The position numbers and the translations under genes are program-made. A stretch of 5,627 bases of DNA from Gemmatimonadota bacterium (GTDB taxonomy: Bacteria > Gemmatimonadota > Gemmatimonadetes > Longimicrobiales > Gaopeijiaceae): the NCBI GenBank assembly GCA_018678395.1, contig JAHHMJ010000381.1:1-5627 (forward strand), read 5' to 3'. Shown here in pieces: positions 1 through 5,627 of the stretch. The first letter of the stretch is position 1. Each line of letters starts with the position of its first letter. The notes beneath the pieces were generated by a model. The model worked only from the letters and a program-made list of their open reading frames with translations, had not been told where the DNA came from and made no database searches.

Positions 1-539
1 GTGCCGCCCTCTCCGTCGGTGTGTCACTGGACACCGCCACGGCGCGCCTCGGCTCGGTGCCGCAGGTGCCGGGCCGCATGGAAGTCGTCGTCCGTGAGCC
101 GTTCACCGTTCTCATCGACTTCGCGCACACACCCGACGCCCTCGAGTCTCTCCTGTCGGGCGTCCGCGAGCTCACCGACGGTACGGTGCGGGTCCTCTTC
201 GGAGCCGGCGGCGATCGGGATCGCACGAAGCGTCCTCCGATGGCCGCCGCGGTGGCGCGCTACGCCGACCGGATCTGGCTCACATCGGACAACCCCCGCA
301 CCGAGGATCCCGAGCGCATCCTCGACGATCTCGCCGAGGGGCTGGGCGGGGTCGATCACGTTCGCCAGGCGGATCGCGTGAAGGCCATCCACGGGGTCGT
401 CGGCGAGGCACGTCCGGGCGACGTCGTCGTCCTGGCCGGGAAGGGACACGAGGTCGTCCAGATCGTGGGCGCCGAGCGACGGCCGTTGGACGAGCGCCGG
501 GTCGTCGCCGAGGCCATGCGCCTCCGAGGTGCGGCGTGA
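1..539 (+). CDS. murE: MurE, UDP-MurNAc-L-Ala-D-Glu:meso-diaminopimelate ligase (C-terminal part, 5' truncated by window)
   Basis: This is a cytoplasmic ATP-dependent Mur ligase that adds the third stem-peptide residue to UDP-MurNAc-L-Ala-D-Glu. The frame is open from base 3 (bases 1-2 finish a split codon) and ends at TGA 537-539, giving 178 visible residues. These cover the end of the central ATPase domain and the whole C-terminal domain. Visible family motifs, in fragment numbering, are VPGRME (22-27), the FAHTPDAL segment (40-47; usually YAHTPDAL), GAGGDRDRTKRP (67-78; usually GCGGDRDRGKRP), DNPR (96-99) and AGKGHE (145-150). DNPR is the known signature of meso-diaminopimelate-adding MurE; lysine-adding enzymes usually have DNPA there. 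The P-loop and carbamoylated-lysine region lie upstream of the window. The stop overlaps the murF start by 4 bases. An ATG at 78-80 and GTGs at 1 and 21 are internal codons, not starts. The identification is firm; substrate specificity is inferred from the motif. Confidence 0.96.
   Translation, partial: AALSVGVSLDTATARLGSVPQVPGRMEVVVREPFTVLIDFAHTPDALESLLSGVRELTDGTVRVLFGAGGDRDRTKRPPMAAAVARYADRIWLTSDNPRTEDPERILDDLAEGLGGVDHVRQADRVKAIHGVVGEARPGDVVVLAGKGHEVVQIVGAERRPLDERRVVAEAMRLRGAA
526..529 (+). promoter_or_regulatory. Shine-Dalgarno for murF
   Basis: GAGG lies inside the last codons of murE, six bases before GTG 536. It supports the GTG start within the GTGA overlap. No other in-frame ATG, GTG or TTG occurs before the first conserved MurF residues. 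Confidence 0.6.
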
Positions 540-1957
540 GTGGGGGCGGGGCGGCCGCGAAGCGGTCGGTCGGGCCGACGTTCACGTGGACGGACGCACA
601 CGTCCGCGAGGCGCTCGGATTGCGGTCCGATCCGGCCCGGGCGGACCGGCGCTATCGAAGCGTCTCGAGCGATTCACGCAGTATCGAGGAGGGCGATCTC
701 TTCGTCGCCCTGTCGGGACCCCGGTTCGAGGGGCACGACTTCGTGGCGGACGCGGTCGCGTCCGGTGCCCGGGGCGTCGTCGTCTCCCGCCCGGTGTCGG
801 AGACGGGGCCCGCCGTCCTGTATCCGGTACTCGATACGCTGGTCGCGCTCGGGAGGCTCGCCCGTCACCGGCGCGACGCCCTTCCGGCGGCGGTCGTGGG
901 GATCGCGGGGTCGGCGGGAAAGACGTCTACGAAGGAGTTGGCGGCGGCGGCCCTCGGCGCCGGCCGGAGGGTCTACGCGACCCGGGCGAACGACAACAAC
1001 CGCATCGGCGTGCCTCAGACGCTGCTGGCGGCTCCCGCGGACCGCGAGGCCGTGGTCGTCGAGATGGGAACCAGCGAGCGGGGGGAGATGGCGGCCCTGA
1101 CCGAGATCGCGGCCCCCGACGTAGCGCTGCTCGTCACGGTCGGCGAAGAGCACCTGGAGGGGCTGGGCACCCGCGACGACGCCGTCGAAGAGGAGCTCGA
1201 CCTGCTCCGCGGCCTCGGTGCCGGCGCGCGGGCCATCGTCGGCGACACCCCGGCGGATCTTCCGGAGCGGGCACGGGCTCTCGTCCCCGCGGCACGCGTC
1301 GCGGGCTGGAGCGACCGGGCCGACGACGACCTCCGCCCGCGAGACGTGGCGGTGGACATGTGGGGGTATCACAGCTTCGCGTGGCAGGGTGCGCGCGTGC
1401 AGCTGCGGATGGCCGGGCGGCACGCCGTCGTGAACGCCCTCCTCGCGCTGGCCGCGGCCGAAGAGTTGGGCGTGGACGCCGCCTCCGCGGCGGCCGCACT
1501 CGGCGACGTGGAGCCTCGCGGCATGCGTGGCGAGATCCGGCACGTCGGGCGCCTCGGGGTGATCGTGGATTGCTACAACGCCAATCCCCAGTCCGTCCGT
1601 GTCGCGCTCGATCTCCTCGAGGCGCGCGCGCCCGGGACGAGGAAGGTGGCTGTCCTGGGATCGATGCTGGAGCTGGGTGCTCGGTCCGGGGCGCTGCACC
1701 GAGAGGTGCTGGAGCACGCGCTCGCTCGCGACATCGATGTGCTGCTCGCCACGGGGGCCTTCGCGGTCGCAGCGGCGGGGCGCCGACCCGAGCGCCCGCG
1801 TCTGCTGGCCGAAGCGGACCCGAGGGCCGCCTACGCGCTGCTGCGCGAGCACCTGGAGGGGGACGAGACCGTGCTCCTCAAGGGCTCCCGCGGCGTCGCG
1901 CTCGAGCGGCTGCTTCCGCTGCTGGATCTCGACTTCGGTGCGGCGGGGGAGGGCTGA
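536..1957 (+). CDS. murF: MurF, UDP-MurNAc-tripeptide:D-alanyl-D-alanine ligase
   Basis: This cytoplasmic ATP-dependent ligase adds D-Ala-D-Ala to UDP-MurNAc-tripeptide, completing the pentapeptide precursor. It has 473 residues, slightly longer than E. coli MurF (452); most of the excess is a Gly/Ala-rich leader of about 15 residues before FTWTD. The N-terminal UDP-binding domain (about 17-115) carries SSDSRSIEEGDLFVAL (44-59) and FEGHDF (64-69). The central ATPase domain has P-loop GSAGKTSTKE (125-134), NNRIGVP (154-160), EMGTSERGE (176-184) and HLEGLGT (206-212). The C-terminal domain has GRHAVVNALLA (294-304), CYNANPQS (346-353), GSMLELG (375-381) and LLKGSRGVALE (447-457). Several signature positions differ from E. 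coli: E220 sits where the active-site lysine is expected, and R156, A297 and S376 replace usual residues. The protein is full length and uninterrupted, so a working enzyme is likely. The GTG start overlaps the murE stop; the murF stop shares one base with the mraY ATG. Confidence 0.95.
   Translation: MSGGGAAAKRSVGPTFTWTDAHVREALGLRSDPARADRRYRSVSSDSRSIEEGDLFVALSGPRFEGHDFVADAVASGARGVVVSRPVSETGPAVLYPVLDTLVALGRLARHRRDALPAAVVGIAGSAGKTSTKELAAAALGAGRRVYATRANDNNRIGVPQTLLAAPADREAVVVEMGTSERGEMAALTEIAAPDVALLVTVGEEHLEGLGTRDDAVEEELDLLRGLGAGARAIVGDTPADLPERARALVPAARVAGWSDRADDDLRPRDVAVDMWGYHSFAWQGARVQLRMAGRHAVVNALLALAAAEELGVDAASAAAALGDVEPRGMRGEIRHVGRLGVIVDCYNANPQSVRVALDLLEARAPGTRKVAVLGSMLELGARSGALHREVLEHALARDIDVLLATGAFAVAAAGRRPERPRLLAEADPRAAYALLREHLEGDETVLLKGSRGVALERLLPLLDLDFGAAGEG
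1945..1953 (+). promoter_or_regulatory. Shine-Dalgarno for mraY
   Basis: The purine run GGGGGAGGG ends three bases before ATG 1957; its GGAGG core (1948-1952) is four bases away. It lies within the last murF codons and fixes the mraY start at the TGATG junction. Frame 1 stays open far upstream over murF, but that extension has no MraY homology and is a high-GC shadow frame. Confidence 0.65.
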
Positions 1958-3063
1958 TGCTCTATCACCTCCTCCCCCAATTCTCGGATGTGAGCATCCT
2001 GTTCAATCTGTTCGTCTACAACACGTTCCGCGCGGCCGGCGCGCTCGTCACCGCGCTGCTGATCGCGTTCGTGCTGGGGCCGGCGTTCATCCGCACGCTC
2101 ACTCGCTTCAAGGTGGGTCAGATCGTGCGTGGAGACGGTCCGCAGGCCCACCTGGTGAAGGCGGGCACCCCAACGATGGGGGGCACGCTGATCATCGCCG
2201 CCTGCGTCGTGTCGACTCTGCTCTGGGCCGATCTGACCAACTGGTATACGGGCATCTGCCTCGCGGGCCTGGTCTGGATGGGCGCCATCGGCTTTCTAGA
2301 CGACTACCTGAAGGTCGTGCGCCGGTCGTCGGAAGGGCTGGTGGCTCGGGCCAAGCTGCTGGGTCAGCTCAGCTTCGGTCTGGCTCTGGGCATCTTCCTG
2401 GTGCGGGTGCCCATCTCGCCCTTTCCGTCGACCTGGACGGGTCTGCCGTTCTTCTCGGACTACGCCGCCGCATTCTGGCCGCCGGCGTTCGTCGGTTTCG
2501 TGACGCTGCTGGTCGGCTTCACCTCCAACGCCGTGAACCTGACGGACGGGCTCGACGGGCTCGCCGGGGGGCTCGGCGCGATCGCCACCGCGACGTTCGC
2601 GCTCATCGCCTACGTGACGGGCCGCGTCGACACCTCGATCTACCTCGGGCTCTTCTACCTCCCGGGGGCGGGCGAGATGGCGATCTTCGCGCTCGCGCTC
2701 GCCGGCGGGATCCTGGGATTCCTCTGGTACAACGCCCATCCCGCCCAGGTCTTCATGGGCGACACGGGTTCCCTGGCCATCGGCGGCGCCCTCGCCGTGA
2801 TGGCCATCCTCCTCAAGGCCGAGTTCCTGCTGCTCATCGTCGGCGCCGTGTTCGTCGCCGAAGGGCTGTCGGTGATGATCCAGGTCTTCTGGTTCCGCTA
2901 CACCCGCCGTCGGTTCGGGGAGGGCCGGCGCGTGTTCCGGATGGCCCCGCTCCACCACCACTTCGAGAAGCTCGGGTGGGAGGAGACGACGGTCGTCATC
3001 CGCTTCTGGATCCTCGGGATCCTGTCCGCCATGGTCGCCATCTCAACCTTGAAGATCCGGTGA
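1957..3063 (+). CDS. mraY: MraY, phospho-N-acetylmuramoyl-pentapeptide-transferase
   Basis: This inner-membrane enzyme transfers phospho-MurNAc-pentapeptide from UDP to undecaprenyl phosphate, making lipid I, the first membrane step of peptidoglycan synthesis. At 368 residues it is close to the usual length of about 360. Around ten hydrophobic segments can be seen, roughly at 19-41, 73-91, 97-113, 134-151, 174-190, 203-221, 240-256, 271-286, 288-310 and 347-365. Family signatures are intact: KAGTPTMGG (68-76), the Mg2+-binding GFLDDYLK (112-119, with D115 and D116), NAVNLTDGLDGLAGG (191-205), NAHPAQVFMGDTGSLA (259-274, with catalytic-site D269) and PLHHHFEKLGW (331-341). The start is ATG 1957, supported by a strong upstream Shine-Dalgarno and by the typical MLYHLL opening. 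The start overlaps the murF stop by one base and the stop lies within the GTG-A overlap with murD. Nothing looks broken or unusual. The downstream GlcNAc transferase MurG is not in the window. Confidence 0.98.
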   Translation: MLYHLLPQFSDVSILFNLFVYNTFRAAGALVTALLIAFVLGPAFIRTLTRFKVGQIVRGDGPQAHLVKAGTPTMGGTLIIAACVVSTLLWADLTNWYTGICLAGLVWMGAIGFLDDYLKVVRRSSEGLVARAKLLGQLSFGLALGIFLVRVPISPFPSTWTGLPFFSDYAAAFWPPAFVGFVTLLVGFTSNAVNLTDGLDGLAGGLGAIATATFALIAYVTGRVDTSIYLGLFYLPGAGEMAIFALALAGGILGFLWYNAHPAQVFMGDTGSLAIGGALAVMAILLKAEFLLLIVGAVFVAEGLSVMIQVFWFRYTRRRFGEGRRVFRMAPLHHHFEKLGWEETTVVIRFWILGILSAMVAISTLKIR

Positions 3064-4415
3064 CCCCCGTAGCCATCCTCGGCCTGGGCGCGAGCGGCGA
3101 AGCCGCCGCGCGTCTGGCCCTCGCACAGGGAGACACCGCGTATGTCTCGGATCTGCGCACTGATGCCCCGACTGCAACTCGTGGAGCCCGGCTCAGAGAG
3201 CTGGGCGCCGACGTCGAGCTGGGAACCCACGACCTCGATCGGATCGCCGACGCCGGCACCGTCGTGGTCAGTCCTGGAATCCCCCCGGACGCTCCGGTGC
3301 TCCAGGGCCTCCGCTCGCGAGGCCGTCGCTGGGTCTCCGAACCCGAGTTCGCCGCACGGCTCTACCGCGGTCCACTGATCGCGATCACGGGCACGAACGG
3401 CAAGACGACGACCACCCTGCTGATCGCGCACCTCCTCCGGACCGCCGGTCTGGAAGTGGGCGTGGGCGGCAACGTCGGGGGCGGCCTCGCCCCTCCCGCT
3501 TCGGATCTGGCGGGGATCCAGCCTCCTCCGGCGTGGTTCGTCCTCGAGGTGTCGTCGTTCCAGCTCGCGGACATCGATACGTTCGCGCCGGCGATCGGCG
3601 TGTTGACGAACCTGGCCCCCGACCACCTGGACCGGTATCCCGCGGTCGAGGCGTACTACGCGGACAAGGCGCGCCTCTTCGACAACGCGCGGCGCGACAG
3701 CCGGTGGGTCCTCGGCGATCAGCCGGAAGTCGACGCGCTGGTGGGGGACCGTCCCGGGCGGCGGTACGTCTTCAGCACCCGCCGCTCGGAGGGCGTGCAC
3801 GCCTTCGTTCGCGACGGCGTTCTCACCCTGAACGTCGACGGTCGCCAGGAGCCGCTGCTGCCGCGGGAGAAGCTCCCGCTTCTGGGAGCCCACAACGCGG
3901 CCAACGCCCTGGCCGCCGCGCTCACCGCCCGCCTCGCCGGCGTCGAGCCCGAGGCGCTCGCCGAGGGGCTGGCCACCGCCCGCGCCCTGCCGCACCGGAT
4001 GGCGCCCGTCGGCACCCGGGAGGGGGTTCTCTGGGTCAACGACAGCAAGGCGACCAACGTCGCTGCGACGGTGAGCGCCGTCGTGAGTGCCGATCGGCCC
4101 GTCGTGCTCCTGCTCGGAGGAACCGACAAGGGTGAGGACCTGGCCCCGCTGGCCGACGTCCTGCCGGGTCCGACCCGTGCGGTGGTGTGCTATGGGGCGG
4201 CCGGAGGGCGCTTCGCCGGGCGCCTCACCGAGGTCCCCGGTGTCCGCATCCTCGAGGCGCCCGACTTCGCGGCGGCGGTGGAGCGTGGGGCGGCCGTAGC
4301 CGAGCCGGGGGATCTGCTGCTGCTCAGTCCGGCCGCGTCGTCGTTCGACGAGTTCGCCGACTACGAAGCACGCGGCCGGCGCTTCGGTGTGCTCGCCCGG
4401 GGAGAGGCGGCATGA
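3060..4415 (+). CDS. murD: MurD, UDP-MurNAc-L-alanine:D-glutamate ligase
   Basis: This cytoplasmic ATP-dependent ligase adds D-glutamate as the second stem-peptide residue. It has 451 residues, normal for the family. The N-terminal Rossmann-like UDP-binding domain opens with VAILGLGASGEAA (4-16) and includes VVVSPGIP (68-75). The ATPase domain has P-loop GTNGKTTTT (111-119), GGNVGGGLA (136-144), VLEVSSFQL (161-169) and DHLDRYP (188-194). K203 (in YADKARLF) aligns with the carbamoylated Lys198 of E. coli MurD. The C-terminal domain has LLGAHNAANALAA (274-286), LPHRMAPVG (310-318; usually LPHRxE), VNDSKATN (326-333), LLGGTDKGEDL (351-361) and LLSPAASSFDEF (421-432). GTG 3060 is chosen because it is the only nearby in-frame start that keeps the first beta strand and it forms a GTGA overlap with the mraY stop. 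Its Shine-Dalgarno is weak (GAAG at 3051-3054), suggesting translation by coupling. The open frame extends far upstream, but that part is a shadow. Confidence 0.96.
   Translation: MTPVAILGLGASGEAAARLALAQGDTAYVSDLRTDAPTATRGARLRELGADVELGTHDLDRIADAGTVVVSPGIPPDAPVLQGLRSRGRRWVSEPEFAARLYRGPLIAITGTNGKTTTTLLIAHLLRTAGLEVGVGGNVGGGLAPPASDLAGIQPPPAWFVLEVSSFQLADIDTFAPAIGVLTNLAPDHLDRYPAVEAYYADKARLFDNARRDSRWVLGDQPEVDALVGDRPGRRYVFSTRRSEGVHAFVRDGVLTLNVDGRQEPLLPREKLPLLGAHNAANALAAALTARLAGVEPEALAEGLATARALPHRMAPVGTREGVLWVNDSKATNVAATVSAVVSADRPVVLLLGGTDKGEDLAPLADVLPGPTRAVVCYGAAGGRFAGRLTEVPGVRILEAPDFAAAVERGAAVAEPGDLLLLSPAASSFDEFADYEARGRRFGVLARGEAA
4401..4407 (+). promoter_or_regulatory. Shine-Dalgarno for ftsW
   Basis: GGAGAGG in the last murD codons ends four bases before ATG 4412. 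It supports that start in the ATGA overlap with the murD stop. Confidence 0.6.
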
Positions 4416-5627
4416 GCGATCGGCGCCCCCTCGACCTGGTACGCGCCTCGGTGGCGCTCCCGGACGTCCAGCTGGGGCGGGGCTGGGAGGGGCCGGCCCT
4501 GTTCGCGCTGACGCTGCTCCTGCTGTCGTTCGGGTTGGTCACTCTCTACTCGGCGAGCGTCTTCATCGCCCAGCAGCAGGACCTGCCCGACCACTGGTTC
4601 GTCCTGCGCCAGGCATCCGGCGCCGCCGCGGGGCTGGTCGCCCTCGTGATCTGCGCACGGCTCCCCTATCGCCTCTGGGAGGTGCTGGCCTGGCCGCTGG
4701 TCTGGCTGAGCGCCGCCCTGCTGATCGTGATCCTGCTGCCGTTCACGCACGGCATCGCGCCGGAGGTCAACGGGGCCCGCCGCTGGCTGAACGTCGGCGT
4801 TCGCTTTCAGCCCTCCGATCTGGCCAAGGTCGCGATCATCGTGTGGACCGCGATGCTGGCGGTTCGCAAGCAGGGTGAGTTCAAGAGCCTGGGTCGCGGG
4901 CTCGCGCCCTTCCTGCTGATCTGGGCCGTGCTGTTGATTCCGGTCGCGCTCGAGCCCGACCTCTCGACCGCGCTGCTGATGGCGACCGTCGCGGCGCTGA
5001 TCGTCTTCGCGGCCGGGGGCCGCATCGCCCACTTCGCCTTCCTGGGCGTACTGGGTGTGCCGGTTCTGATCAGCCAGCTGAACGGCGGCTTCCGACTGGC
5101 CCGCATCAAGGCGTTCCTCGATCCGACGCTCGACCCCGAGGGCACCGGCTACCAGCTCTACCAGTCGCTGATCGCGCTCGGCTCGGGCGGGCTCACGGGT
5201 CGCGGCTTCGGAAACGGGCAGCAGAAGTACGCCTTCCTCCCCGAGTCCCACAACGACTTCATCTTCGCGATGGTCGGCGAGGAGTGGGGCTTTCTCGGGG
5301 TCGCGGTCGTGGTCGCCCTCTACATGGCCTTCATCGTGGTCGGCTTCCGCGTCGCGCGTCGCGCTCCCGACCTGTTCGGGCAGCTGCTCGCTCTGGGAAT
5401 CACCAACCTGATCGCGCTCCACGCGGTCCTCCACATGATGGTGGGGGTGGGGCTGCTTCCGACGACGGGCCTGGCGCTGCCGCTCGTCTCCTACGGGCGC
5501 ACGAACCTCGTCATCACGCTGGCCCTCATCGGCATCCTGCTGTCGATCGCGCGCGAAACCGATCGCGACTGGCACCCCGAACAGGAGGCGCGTCGCCGGG
5601 TCGACGATCTCGCCCGCGCCCCGGCGC
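4412..5627 (+). CDS. ftsW: FtsW, septal peptidoglycan glycosyltransferase of the SEDS family (3' end beyond window)
   Basis: This polytopic inner-membrane SEDS protein polymerises lipid II into glycan strands at the division septum with its cognate class b PBP. The window shows 405 codons with no stop, ending in an Arg/Asp-rich cytoplasmic tail, so little is probably missing. About ten membrane segments are visible, near 28-48, 66-82, 92-110, 137-150, 165-181, 185-201, 205-222, 284-312, 324-346 and 357-379, with a large extracytoplasmic loop at about 223-283. Family motifs are LYSAS (45-49), NGARRWLNVG (120-129), RFQPSDLAK (131-139), EPDLSTALL (181-189), DPEGTGYQLYQS (241-252), LGSGGLTGRGFGNG (256-269), LPESHNDFIFAMVGEE (276-291) and GLLPTTGLALPLVSYG (347-362). 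D241 aligns with the catalytically important Asp297 of E. coli FtsW. The usual SYGGSS is SYGRTN here. FtsW is preferred over its paralogue RodA because of the position after murD in a dcw cluster. ATG 4412 overlaps the murD stop by 4 bases. Confidence 0.93.
   Translation, partial: MSDRRPLDLVRASVALPDVQLGRGWEGPALFALTLLLLSFGLVTLYSASVFIAQQQDLPDHWFVLRQASGAAAGLVALVICARLPYRLWEVLAWPLVWLSAALLIVILLPFTHGIAPEVNGARRWLNVGVRFQPSDLAKVAIIVWTAMLAVRKQGEFKSLGRGLAPFLLIWAVLLIPVALEPDLSTALLMATVAALIVFAAGGRIAHFAFLGVLGVPVLISQLNGGFRLARIKAFLDPTLDPEGTGYQLYQSLIALGSGGLTGRGFGNGQQKYAFLPESHNDFIFAMVGEEWGFLGVAVVVALYMAFIVVGFRVARRAPDLFGQLLALGITNLIALHAVLHMMVGVGLLPTTGLALPLVSYGRTNLVITLALIGILLSIARETDRDWHPEQEARRRVDDLARAPA

Noticed and set aside
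674..1852. Long minus-strand open frame (392 codons) opposite murF
   Set aside because: The plus strand encodes a full set of MurF motifs here. The minus-strand product has no recognisable domain and arises from GC-rich codon bias.
3008..3024. Short direct repeat of GGATCCT/GGATCCTG
   Set aside because: It encodes the normal WILGIL membrane segment of MraY. The repeat comes from codon use and shows no sign of being a site or element.
529..3063. Apparent 844-residue frame ending in MraY
   Set aside because: Only the part from ATG 1957 resembles MraY. The upstream part is Arg/Gly-rich out-of-frame translation of murF, typical of high-GC shadows, so it is not a fusion protein.
2898..3995. Minus-strand open frame (365 codons) spanning the mraY/murD junction
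   Set aside because: It crosses two well-supported genes on the other strand, lacks recognisable motifs and has shadow-like composition.
1599..4415. Apparent 938-residue frame ending in MurD
   Set aside because: Family similarity begins at GTG 3060. The preceding part is Arg/Pro/Ser-rich shadow translation of murF and mraY.
4361..5575. Long minus-strand open frame (404 codons) opposite ftsW
   Set aside because: Its product is low-complexity and rich in Gln, Glu, Asp, His and Arg, as expected from the reverse complement of a GC-rich membrane protein gene. No motif or independent start signal was seen.
1..5627. Search for a novel system, mobile element, CRISPR or RNA gene
   Set aside because: Coding sequence of conserved dcw genes fills the whole window with overlapping junctions. 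No inverted-repeat ends, spaced repeats, tRNA-like folds or foreign composition were noticed by eye.

Overview
This window is a gap-free, all-plus-strand piece of a bacterial division and cell wall (dcw) cluster: murE (3' end only), murF, mraY, murD and ftsW (5' part only). GC content is high (clearly above 65%), with strong G/C preference at third codon positions. No RNA gene, mobile element, CRISPR array, terminator or foreign-looking segment was seen, and no stretch longer than a few bases lies outside a gene.

Layout. Bases 1-539 hold the C-terminal 178 residues of MurE. murF (536-1957), mraY (1957-3063), murD (3060-4415) and ftsW (4412 to the window end) follow. Each junction overlaps by 1 or 4 bases (GTGA, TGATG, GTGA, ATGA), so the genes are almost certainly one polycistronic, translationally coupled unit. 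Its promoter lies upstream of the window, and murG/murC-type genes probably follow downstream.

How the genes work together. MurD adds D-glutamate to UDP-MurNAc-L-Ala. MurE adds the third residue, predicted meso-diaminopimelate from its DNPR motif. MurF adds D-Ala-D-Ala to complete the UDP-MurNAc-pentapeptide. MraY transfers phospho-MurNAc-pentapeptide to undecaprenyl phosphate, making lipid I. After MurG converts this to lipid II, FtsW polymerises it into septal glycan with its partner class b PBP (FtsI).

Organism. High GC, meso-DAP chemistry and this gene order fit many diderm bacteria. The divergent MurF and FtsW motifs argue against a close relative of Enterobacteriaceae. A Gemmatimonadota-like or similar high-GC environmental lineage is a tentative guess only.

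I found no undescribed system. The points worth a second look are residue-level: MurF has glutamate where E. coli MurF has the lysine at the expected carbamoylation position, along with other altered signature residues. FtsW has SYG-RTN in place of SYG-GSS, with two histidines replacing a conserved Gln and Asn just upstream.
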